Shown: piece after piece, positions 47,679-54,705 of the stretch
How positions within the stretch are numbered: position 1 is the stretch's first letter
Layout of the letters: each line of letters begins with the position of its first letter
From: Paracoccus tibetensis
GTDB lineage: Bacteria; Pseudomonadota; Alphaproteobacteria; Rhodobacterales; Rhodobacteraceae
Direction of reading: 5' to 3'
DNA length: 64,000 bases
NCBI RefSeq assembly: GCF_900102505.1
Contig: NZ_FMVT01000012.1
Span: 43,758 to 107,757, forward strand
Translations under genes and position numbers: made by a program
The notes under the pieces: generated by a model
Seen by the model: the letters and a program-made list of their open reading frames with translations, nothing else
Database searches by the model: none
Told to the model about the DNA's origin: nothing

Positions 47679-49125
47679 AGAGACTGCGGCGGCTGAGCGG
47701 CTCGAAGATCCGGTCCGGCCCGTTGGGATCGAGGATCTCGTTGTCGGCCAGCCACTGCTCCAGCCCCGACAGCTCGGGCAGTTCATAGGGCTTCAGCGTC
47801 CGCCCCTGCCCCGGCGCGCGGCGCAGCCGCTCGATGGCGCCGATCAGCCCGTGCTCGGCGATGGCGGCGGCGACCTCGTCCTCGCGGCAGCCCAGATGCT
47901 CGGCCAGCAGATCGTCGCGCAGCTGCGAGATCTGCGCGCGCAGGCCCGTGTCGCCCTCGCGCTCGGCCGGCAGCAGCACGTCGCATTCGGTGTCCAGCCG
48001 CATCGAGCGGTTGTTCATGTTGGACGAGCCGACGCGCAGGAAGCGGTCGTCGACGACCATGATCTTGGCATGAACGTAGATCGGCGCGCCTCCGGCCGTC
48101 ATCGGGTGATAGACGCGGAAGCGGCCGTGCCGGTCGATGCGGCGCAGCGCCTCGATCAGCCGGGCACGGGCCGTGTCCATCGCCAGGGGCTCCAGCCAGC
48201 CCTGCGCGCCGGTGGGGTTGATGATGACGATCTCTGGCGGGTCTTCGCCCGTCAGCCGCGCGGCGATGGCCTGCGCGATCTTGCGCGAGGCGAAATACTG
48301 GCTCTCGGCATAGATCGTCTTCCGGGCGCCGGCGATCAGGTCGAGATAGAGCTGCTCGATCTCATGCGCGGTCTCGACCTCGGGAATGTCGGGCCGGGTG
48401 CGCGAGACGGCGACGCGGACCGTGCGGAAGGCGGGCGTCAGCCCCTCGGGCCAGAGGCTCGCGCCGGGCGGGACCGGCTCCAGCCGCTCGCCGCAGGCCA
48501 CCTGCCAGCGGTCGCGGGCCAGGTCCCCGAGGATTCGCGCGGCCTGCCCGTCGCAGGCCACGGTCGCGTCATGCCAGGGCTGCTGCGGCTGGCCGTCCGG
48601 CCCGAGGCGGCGCGGGTCGTCGTCCAGATGCTCGCGCCGGTCCCACCGGCCGGCGGTGATGTCGATTCCGCCGCAGAAGGCGAGCGCGTCGTCGATCACC
48701 ACGATCTTCTGGTGGTGCGAGCTGGTCAGCGGGTGCTTGGCATCCAGCTTCAGCGTGATGCGGGGATGCGCCTTCCAGCGCATGATGGTCCACCAGGTGC
48801 GCCCGCGCAGCATCGCCAGGAACGCGCCGGTGTCCCACCTCAGCAGGCGGATGTGCAGCCCTTTCCTCTGGCGGGCCAGCCACAGCACGAAGTCGCCCAG
48901 CTTCTCGGGCCCGGCATCGCCATCGGCCGGATCGCCCAGCCTGATGCGCGCATCGAAGTCCCAACCGATCATCACGATGCTGCGGCGGGCGTTCAGCATC
49001 GCGCGGCGCAGGGCGGTAAAATAGGCGTCGGCGTCGATGATGACGGCCAGCCGCTCGGCCTCGCCCACGCGCCAGCAATTCGCGCCGGGGCGCACCAACG
49101 CCTCTTCCGCAGCGTCCCTCATCAT
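47632..49125 (-). CDS. phospholipase D-like protein
   Basis: A 497-aa member of the phospholipase D superfamily with both catalytic HKD motifs: H138-Q-K140-xxxx-D145 in SHHQKIVVIDD and the second in YVHAKIMVVDD, followed by GSSNMNNRS. Other conserved parts are IGWDFDARIRL and YAESQYFASRKIAQAI. It has no signal peptide or membrane span, so a cytoplasmic or membrane-peripheral phospholipase or phosphatidyltransferase is likely; the plant-type PLD and cardiolipin-synthase subgroups are both conceivable. It has long, isolated transcription, with a separate start (ATG 49125, or ATG 49122). Confidence 0.9.
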   Translation of the reverse strand: MMRDAAEEALVRPGANCWRVGEAERLAVIIDADAYFTALRRAMLNARRSIVMIGWDFDARIRLGDPADGDAGPEKLGDFVLWLARQRKGLHIRLLRWDTGAFLAMLRGRTWWTIMRWKAHPRITLKLDAKHPLTSSHHQKIVVIDDALAFCGGIDITAGRWDRREHLDDDPRRLGPDGQPQQPWHDATVACDGQAARILGDLARDRWQVACGERLEPVPPGASLWPEGLTPAFRTVRVAVSRTRPDIPEVETAHEIEQLYLDLIAGARKTIYAESQYFASRKIAQAIAARLTGEDPPEIVIINPTGAQGWLEPLAMDTARARLIEALRRIDRHGRFRVYHPMTAGGAPIYVHAKIMVVDDRFLRVGSSNMNNRSMRLDTECDVLLPAEREGDTGLRAQISQLRDDLLAEHLGCREDEVAAAIAEHGLIGAIERLRRAPGQGRTLKPYELPELSGLEQWLADNEILDPNGPDRIFEPLSRRSLFKGWRWPRRLRKAGR

Positions 49126-49227
49126 TCACCCGTCACTCAAGATGTCCCCGCGCCCGACCACTACGCCGCAGACGGCGCAGGCTTGGCAAGAGGCAACACG
49201 CGGCGGGCAGGCTCTGTTCCCGCGCCC

Positions 49228-49815
49228 TCATCCGCCGGCGCGGCTTTCCTGCTGCCCCCGCGGGAAAGGCCGGCTGAGCCCGCTTGCGCCGGCCAGTCCG
49301 AAACGCCAGGGCAGGCCCTGCGCGCGGCTGATGCCGATCCGCGGGCCGACGAGCAGCGGGGGCTCAGCCTGCGCCAGCGTGATGGCGAGGTCCGGCCCGT
49401 CCAGCGAGGCGCCGTCATCTTCGGCCCGGATCGCCAGCGCCTGCGCCAGCCGGCCGGGGCCGTTGCACAAAAGCGCGCTGCCGCCGCGCCGCTGCCGCAT
49501 CAGCGCCAGCCCCTCGGTCGGCGCGATGGCCCGGATCAGAGCCGCCTCGCCCGGCCGGCCCACCACGTTGAGGCACAGATGGATGCCGTAGGAGCGATAG
49601 ACATAGGCATGTCCCGCCGGGCCGAACATCGCGCCGTTACGCGCCGTCGGCCCCCGGAAGCTGTGCGAGGCCGGATCGTCCCGCGCATAAGCCTCGGTTT
49701 CGATGATGATGCCGCCCACGCCGCGGACATGAAGCAGCGCGCCGATCAGCCGCCGCGCCAGCGCAACGGCATCGAGGTCCGCGATCGCCGCCGAAAGGCT
49801 CACGGGGCCAGCCAC
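49228..49815 (-). CDS. mpg: DNA-3-methyladenine glycosylase (AAG/Mpg family)
   Basis: Removes alkylated and deaminated purines from DNA in base excision repair. The 195-aa protein matches the animal-type AAG family: IIETEAYARDDPASHS with catalytic Glu41 and intercalating Tyr43, FRGPTARNGAMFGPAGHAYV, SYGIHLCLNVV and LLCNGPGRLAQAL. The start is uncertain: a GTG at 49815 gives the length quoted, and another GTG four codons later is possible; neither has a good Shine-Dalgarno sequence. It is the last recognisable chromosomal housekeeping gene before the accessory region. Confidence 0.93.
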   Translation of the reverse strand: MAGPVSLSAAIADLDAVALARRLIGALLHVRGVGGIIIETEAYARDDPASHSFRGPTARNGAMFGPAGHAYVYRSYGIHLCLNVVGRPGEAALIRAIAPTEGLALMRQRRGGSALLCNGPGRLAQALAIRAEDDGASLDGPDLAITLAQAEPPLLVGPRIGISRAQGLPWRFGLAGASGLSRPFPRGQQESRAGG

Positions 49816-49910
49816 GGGGGGTCAGGGTTTTTCATGGTCACGCTGAGTCCTCGGCCATCGCGATGGACCAAGGCACATGCACGGGCCGATGCCTGAGGAA
49901 TGGGAGAAAA

Positions 49911-49960
49911 TGGTAGCGGAGGAGGGACTTGAACCCCCGACACGCGGATTATGATTCCGC
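49911..49960 (-). tRNA. 3' fragment of tRNA-Met-type (CAU) gene, likely attachment site
   Basis: Read on the minus strand, the 50 bases carry the anticodon arm GCGGA-ATCATAA-TCCGC with anticodon CAU, the variable loop, the T arm (GGGGG-TTCAAGT-CCCTC), the acceptor 3' strand CTCCGCT, discriminator A and an encoded CCA. The 5' acceptor strand (AGCGGAG would be needed) and the D arm are absent: the bases before the anticodon stem are unrelated. It is therefore not a functional tRNA but a 3' remnant, such as is left when an integrase uses the tRNA 3' half as its crossover site. The integrase gene starts 200-265 bp away on the far side. Confidence 0.85.
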
Positions 49961-50105
49961 GATACGCCGCATCTCCAACGTTCAAAAATGCCAGTATACG
50001 CACTTTAAAGGGCGTTTTTTCTATTTAAAAACAATAACAAGATAGTCTTTTATTCTTTTTCTATCGCGCAGCCTTAACCAAGTTGCATAACCGCAACCGC
50101 TCGAT

Positions 50106-50126
50106 TTGTGCCACCGTTGTGCCACC
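50106..50126 (+). repeat. two 10-bp direct repeats, possible integrase arm sites
   Basis: TTGTGCCACC occurs at 50106-50115 and again at 50117-50126, one helical turn apart, between the tRNA fragment and the integrase start. Their place and spacing fit integrase arm-type binding sites. The stretch 49990-50075 before them is strikingly AT-rich for this genome. Confidence 0.5.
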
Positions 50127-50160
50127 ATCGTCATGCCCTTACGTGTCCTTGGGGCATAGG

Positions 50161-51582
50161 ATGGGAGGCTTTGCATTGGCGAAAACTACACTTACCGAGA
50201 ATTTCATCAGGAACATGCGGCCGGATCGGAGGACCGAGGTCTTGGATACGGAAGCTGGCTTGATGCTGCGCGCATACCCGTCAGGACGTAAGATCTTTGC
50301 GTTCCGAATGCGGGGCAAGGACGGACGGATCCAGAACGCCATCGTTGGAGAGTATCCCGATGTCAGACTTTCGGCTGCGCGGCTGAAAGCCTCGGCCCTG
50401 CGCCAGCAAGTGCGAAATGGCGGCGATGTCACGGCCGCGGCACAAAAAGTAGCACTTGCCAACGATGAGGCAGCAGAACGGGAAATTCCGACCTTCGAGG
50501 ATCTCATAAAAGAATATTCAAACGCGATGGCCGGCAAGCTCAGGATCTGGGAGAAGACGAAACGCGGTTTTGCGTCGGAGGCTGAGAAACGGATCAAGGC
50601 CGTCTTTGGCAACAGGTTGTCAACCCGGGTGACCGAGCTAACCTTGCTCGACTTCTCAGCCGACATGTCTCGCTACCAGCCGCTTTCTGGGAAGGATACC
50701 GCGAGCGGTCAAGTTTCACGAGCACGTGCATATCTTTCGCCTGTCCTTGATTGGGCTGCAAATCGGCGAAAGTTCAGCAAGGTTGGTTCAGGGCGCTTGC
50801 CGTCGCTTTCCGTGGTAGACCTAACACAAACGCACGACCCCGCGTCGGACGACGATAAAATCACCGGTAGACGGGACCGATCACTGAGTCAGGCTGAGAT
50901 GGAAACTCTGCTGCCTCTTCTCGTATGGCCCGCTCCTGCGTCCCTCGCGATGCATACCAGACCCGAGAATGACGTTAGGCCGATCGCCTTGAGGTTCCTG
51001 CTGCTCACCGGAGCGCGGCTGGACGAGATGGTGAAAATGCGATGGCGGGATTTTAAGGAAGACGAGGGCGATTGGCACAAACCTCGTGTGAAGACCGTTC
51101 GCGGAAAGCCACGGCAACAGACGCTTCCCTTGTCCTACGCAGCGATCAAATTGCTGCGTAGCCTGCCAAACTTTGAACGCCGCCGCCCCAATGATTTGGT
51201 ATTCCATAACTCGAAGGGGAAAGAGCTTGGGAACTGGGATCGAATTACCAAGGCGCTGCAGCGCGAAAGTGGGACGCAAGCTTGGCACCGTCATGACCTA
51301 CGAAGAACTGCAGCCACGATCATGGATGCACTGGATGTCTCTGCGCGCGTCATCGATAAAATTCTGGCCCATAAGGCCGGGTCTAAAGATGAAACCGTAA
51401 GCCGGGCGCTGGAAAACTATTTGGCATCAATGTTCAAGTTAGATTTCATTGAGGATCCGCAGCGTGAAGCCTTAGATAAACTATCGGATGCCTATGCCTT
51501 TATCGAGGATCCGAAGGCCTTTAAAAGAGGTCGTGCCCCCGCATCATCCAGATATCGGGCGTCTATCGACACGGCCATGTGA
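50161..51582 (+). CDS. tyrosine-type site-specific integrase (P4 family)
   Basis: Catalyses insertion and excision of a mobile element at a tRNA 3' end. From ATG 50161 (473 aa) the protein has the DUF4102-like N-terminal domain (LTENFIRNMRPDRRTEVLDT, LRAYPSGRKIFAFRMRGKDG), a SAM-like core-binding domain (about 110-215) and the catalytic domain with Arg286 in LTGARLDEM, His378 and Arg381 in HRHDLRR, His404 in AHKAG and the nucleophile Tyr420 in LENYLASM. All five key residues are present, so it may be active. TTG 50176, with GGGAGG seven bases upstream, is an equally good start. Base composition is clearly lower in GC than the genes to the left. It faces away from the tRNA fragment. Confidence 0.93.
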   Translation: MGGFALAKTTLTENFIRNMRPDRRTEVLDTEAGLMLRAYPSGRKIFAFRMRGKDGRIQNAIVGEYPDVRLSAARLKASALRQQVRNGGDVTAAAQKVALANDEAAEREIPTFEDLIKEYSNAMAGKLRIWEKTKRGFASEAEKRIKAVFGNRLSTRVTELTLLDFSADMSRYQPLSGKDTASGQVSRARAYLSPVLDWAANRRKFSKVGSGRLPSLSVVDLTQTHDPASDDDKITGRRDRSLSQAEMETLLPLLVWPAPASLAMHTRPENDVRPIALRFLLLTGARLDEMVKMRWRDFKEDEGDWHKPRVKTVRGKPRQQTLPLSYAAIKLLRSLPNFERRRPNDLVFHNSKGKELGNWDRITKALQRESGTQAWHRHDLRRTAATIMDALDVSARVIDKILAHKAGSKDETVSRALENYLASMFKLDFIEDPQREALDKLSDAYAFIEDPKAFKRGRAPASSRYRASIDTAM

Positions 51583-51709
51583 GGACGGGAAGTTCGGGTT
51601 ACCTGTGTGCTGTTCAACTCCTCCTCGGCCACACGAAGATGGGCAGCACCGTTCGCTCGGGGTGGATATTGAGGATGCACTGTCGCTGTCGGAGGCAATA
51701 GACCTGTAG
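51582..51709 (+). pseudogene. C-terminal remnant of a second tyrosine recombinase
   Basis: Directly after the integrase stop, one frame encodes RTGSSGYLCAVQLLLGHTKM continuing GSTVRS, and another frame then gives LGVDIEDALSLSEAIDL and a stop. Together these are the usual C-terminus of a phage/transposon-type recombinase (…LRAVQLLLGHTK…STVRYLGV…). The two halves fit if four bases (ACCT) were lost after CGCT at about 51654. No start or catalytic Arg/His remain, so it is a dead fragment of an element other than the intact integrase. Confidence 0.7.
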
Positions 51710-51714
51710 CCATG

Positions 51715-51750
51715 CTTTCGGCCGGGGCTTCAGTCCCGGTCGGCCGAAAG
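51715..51750. terminator. hairpin after the recombinase remnant
   Basis: Ten-bp arms CTTTCGGCCG (51715-51724) and CGGCCGAAAG (51741-51750) with a 16-base middle that can pair further (GGG/CCC). It may end transcription from the integrase side. The rest of 51751-51889 holds nothing I can recognise. Confidence 0.5.
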
Positions 51751-51889
51751 CCGCCGGTCATGCTATTGTTGGCCCTGTAATGCAGCCTTCTAAAGTTGGA
51801 CGGTGGTGCAACGCGCAGCGACATCTTCATGCTATATCCGCAGTGTGAGAAACGGCCAAAGCAGCTCCGCGGCTGGTCACCGCCTCCTT

Positions 51890-52978
51890 CTACGGCTTCA
51901 CGGACTGCCCGCCGAAGATCACCTCGCGCGGGAGTTGGAAGATGAAGTAGGGGTTGAGCGCCGGCAGAGCGCTGGCTTGCTCCAGCCGGGCCTGCTGTTC
52001 CGGCGACAACGTCACCTGCAGCGCCTCGATATTGGCCGTGACCTGCTCCGGCCGGCTGGCGCCCATCAGCAGCGTGCCGACGCCCGGCCGCGACAGGACC
52101 CAGGCCAGCGCCGCCTGCGCCATCGGCACGCCCAGCCCGTCCGCCACTTCGCGCAGGACGTCCACGATCCCGAAGTTGCGTTCGGTGAACAGCATGCCGC
52201 CATAGGGGTTGTCGCCGCTCAGCCGGTCGCTCCTGCCCGCTTCGGCATCCATGGCGCGGTCCGGAACCGCCGAGGCACGGCCGGCCTCGGCCAGCATCTC
52301 GCGGCCGTATTTGCCGGTCAGCAGGCCGCCGGCCAGAGGGCTCCAGGGCATGATCCCCAGGCCGAAATGTGCGGCCATCGGCGCGAGGTCCAGTTCGACC
52401 CCGCGATCGATCAGCGACCAGGCGTTTTGCAACCCGATGGGCCCCGGCAGACCTTGCGCCGCAGCCAGCGTGGCGATGGTGGCGACATACCAAGCCGGTG
52501 TGTTCGAGAACCCGTAATAGAGGATCTCGCCGCGCGCGACCGCGGCGGCCAGCGTCCGCAGCACCTCTTCCGGCGGGGTCGTCCGGTCCCAGACATGCAT
52601 CCAGTAAAGGTCGATCCGGTCCGTCCCGAGGCGCCGCAGCGAACCCTCGATCCCGAGACGGATGTTGATCGCCCCGTTCCCGCCATGCAGCGGATGGCCC
52701 TGCGACCGGGCGAAGCCGGACTTGGTGGACAGCACCAGCCGGTCCCTCAGTCCGCTGTCCGTCACGAACTGCCCCAGCATCCGCTCGCTCTCGCCGCCGC
52801 TATAGACGTCGGCCGTGTCGATGACGTTGCCGCCGGCCGCCACATAGGCGTCGAAGATGCCCCGCGCCTCGGCAAGATCGCTCCCCCATCGGCCGGCGCC
52901 GAAGGTCATCGTGCCAAGTGTCAGTGGACTGACGATCAGGCCGGAGCGGCCGAAGCTGCGGTAATCGGTCATCTGCAT
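51890..52978 (-). CDS. aldo/keto reductase (YghZ/pyridoxal-type subgroup)
   Basis: A 362-aa NADPH-dependent reductase. The start YRSFGRSGLIVSPLTLGTMT is typical, the catalytic Asp and Tyr are in VIDTADVYSGGESE, Lys in VLSTKSGFA and His in YWMHVWD. The C-terminal cofactor block is VGTLLMGASRPEQVTANI. The start may be 52978 or the in-frame ATG six bases later. It is transcribed away from the LysR gene, sharing a 100-bp control region; such LysR/reductase pairs usually mean that the LysR protein controls the reductase. Confidence 0.92.
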   Translation of the reverse strand: MQMTDYRSFGRSGLIVSPLTLGTMTFGAGRWGSDLAEARGIFDAYVAAGGNVIDTADVYSGGESERMLGQFVTDSGLRDRLVLSTKSGFARSQGHPLHGGNGAINIRLGIEGSLRRLGTDRIDLYWMHVWDRTTPPEEVLRTLAAAVARGEILYYGFSNTPAWYVATIATLAAAQGLPGPIGLQNAWSLIDRGVELDLAPMAAHFGLGIMPWSPLAGGLLTGKYGREMLAEAGRASAVPDRAMDAEAGRSDRLSGDNPYGGMLFTERNFGIVDVLREVADGLGVPMAQAALAWVLSRPGVGTLLMGASRPEQVTANIEALQVTLSPEQQARLEQASALPALNPYFIFQLPREVIFGGQSVKP

Positions 52979-53059
52979 GGGTCATGCTCCTCACTGCGGT
53001 GATGCGGTGAACCTAAAGCCGCGCGGCGCGCCGCATTAGCCGCTTTCCGTGGCATGAGC

Positions 53060-53078
53060 CTGTGAGTATTCTTCACAG
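53060..53078. promoter_or_regulatory. LysR-type operator abutting the lysR start
   Basis: CTGTGA-gtattct-TCACAG, a dyad that contains the T-N11-A pattern of LysR boxes (TGAGTATTCTTCA). It ends at the base before ATG 53079. No ribosome-binding site is possible between it and that ATG. Confidence 0.6.
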
Positions 53079-53966
53079 ATGATGCGGCAAAACCTCAACG
53101 ATCTGGCAGCCTTCGCGGTCATCGCCCGGACGCGCAGCTTCACGGCGGCGGCGGCGGAACTGGGCGTGTCGCCCTCGGCCCTCAGCCATGCGATGCGGGC
53201 GCTGGAGGAACGGCTCGACCTGCGACTTCTGGCGCGGACCACCCGCTCGGTCGCGCCGACCGAGGCGGGCATGGCGCTGCTCGGCCGCCTCGCCCCGGCG
53301 CTGGCGCAAATTGATGAGGGGCTGGAGGCGCTGGCGGACTGGCGTGATGCGCCGGCAGGGACGGTGCGGGTAACGACCTTTCACTGGATCGCCGCGACGC
53401 TGCTGGCGCGCAAGCTGCCGGGGTTTCTGTGCCGACATCCCGGCATCACCGTCGAGGTGAACGTGGATGACGGCCTGCGCGACATCGTCGCCCTGGGCTT
53501 CGACGCCGGCATCAGGCTGGGCGAGAGCGTTGAGCGCGACATGATCGCCGTCCGCATCGGCCCGCCCCTGCGCACGTTGGTCGTGGCGACGCCGGCTTAT
53601 TGGGCGGCCCATGGTCGGCCCATGCATCCGCGGGATCTGCTTGCCCATCCCTGCATCACCTACCGCAACCTCGGCAGCGGGACGCTGATGCCGTGGGAGT
53701 TCGAGAAGGACGGCCGGGAGCTTCGTATTCAGGTGCGGGGGCCGCTGGTCTGCAACTCGGCCGATCTCGCGCTTGCCGCGGTGCGGGCAGGCTGTGGCGT
53801 CGGCTGGACGATGGCAGAGGATGTCACGCAGGACGTCGCCGCCGGCCGGCTGGAGCAGGTCCTGGACGAGTGGTCCCAGCCTTATCCCGGCGCGTTCCTC
53901 TATCACCCGAGCCGCCGACAGGTGCCGCCGCCGTTAAAGGCGCTGATCTCGCACCTCCGGGAATAG
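53079..53966 (+). CDS. LysR-family transcriptional regulator
   Basis: A 295-aa regulator with the N-terminal winged helix (about 5-63, LNDLAAFAVIARTRSFTAAA, ELGVSPSALSHAMRALEERL) and a periplasmic-binding-like effector domain (about 92-292). Two ATG codons (53079, 53082) are candidates; the dyad just upstream occupies the place of the ribosome-binding site, so the message may be leaderless or the true start slightly downstream. It lies divergent from the aldo/keto reductase and convergent with the truncated SDR gene. Family identity is clear; the effector is unknown. Confidence 0.93.
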   Translation: MMRQNLNDLAAFAVIARTRSFTAAAAELGVSPSALSHAMRALEERLDLRLLARTTRSVAPTEAGMALLGRLAPALAQIDEGLEALADWRDAPAGTVRVTTFHWIAATLLARKLPGFLCRHPGITVEVNVDDGLRDIVALGFDAGIRLGESVERDMIAVRIGPPLRTLVVATPAYWAAHGRPMHPRDLLAHPCITYRNLGSGTLMPWEFEKDGRELRIQVRGPLVCNSADLALAAVRAGCGVGWTMAEDVTQDVAAGRLEQVLDEWSQPYPGAFLYHPSRRQVPPPLKALISHLRE

Positions 53967-54023
53967 CGAGCCGGGGCTGCACGCCGCGGGGCCGGCACGG
54001 TCGCGCCGACCCCGGAGACCCGA

Positions 54024-54640
54024 TCAGATCGCCTGCCCGCCCGAGACCTCGATCCGCTGCCCCGTGACCCACCGGTTGTCGCCCGAGAGCAGGCTCGCCA
54101 CCATCGGGCCGATGTCGTCAGGGACGCCCACGCGGCCCAAGGCCGTCATGCCGGCATAGAGCGCATTCACCTCGGCGTTGTCCCGCACGATGCCGCCGCC
54201 GAAATCGGTCTCGATGGCGCCCGGTGCCACCGTGTTCACGGCGATGCCACGGGGCCCAAACTCCTTTGCGAGGTAGCGTGTCAGCACCTCGATCGTCCCC
54301 TTGGCTGCGGCATAGGCCGAGAAACCCTCGGCCGAAAGCCGGGTGAGGCCGGACGAGAAATTCACGATCCGCCCGCCATTCGCGATATACGGCAGCAGGG
54401 CCTGCGTCAGGAAGTAGACGCCTTTGACATGCACGTCGAAGAGCCCGTCGAACTGCGCCTTGGTGGTCTCGGCGAAGGGCGTGAACTCGCCATGCCCGGC
54501 GTTGTTCACCAGATGATCGAAGCTGTCACGGCCCCAGACATCGAGCAGGCGGCGCTGCAGAGTGCTGGCGAAGGCCGAAAACCCAGGCAGCTCTGACACG
54601 TCCAGCCTCATCGCGACGGCCTCGCGGCCACGCATATACG
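54024..54640 (-). pseudogene. short-chain dehydrogenase/reductase lacking its N-terminal Rossmann half
   Basis: The frame encodes the middle and end of a classical SDR: NNAGHG (the NNAG motif), NFSSG, the catalytic Tyr-x-x-x-Lys in YAAAKGTIEVLTRYLAKEFG, VNTVAPGAIETDF and a normal C-terminus. The first about 45-55 residues with the TGxxxGxG cofactor motif are missing. Upstream of about 54640 the open frame continues to 54776, but that part translates as low-complexity Ser/Cys/Pro sequence overlapping the antisense end of ietS, so it is not SDR. The break coincides with a fall in GC content and with the end of the iet module. The gene was most likely cut by the arrival of that DNA. Confidence 0.8.
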
Positions 54641-54705
54641 GGGCACTAGAGGAACAAGGGGAACAGAACATCGAAGAGCAATGCAACTCATGGCCAAGCG
54701 TATGG

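Noticed and set aside
49911..49990. Intact tRNA-Met gene
   Set aside because: The 5' acceptor strand and D arm cannot be found: the bases upstream of the anticodon stem do not pair with CTCCGCT.
49800..50003. 67-aa frame containing SGVQVPPPLP
   Set aside because: This peptide is the familiar artefact of translating a tRNA 3' end; the region is the tRNA fragment.
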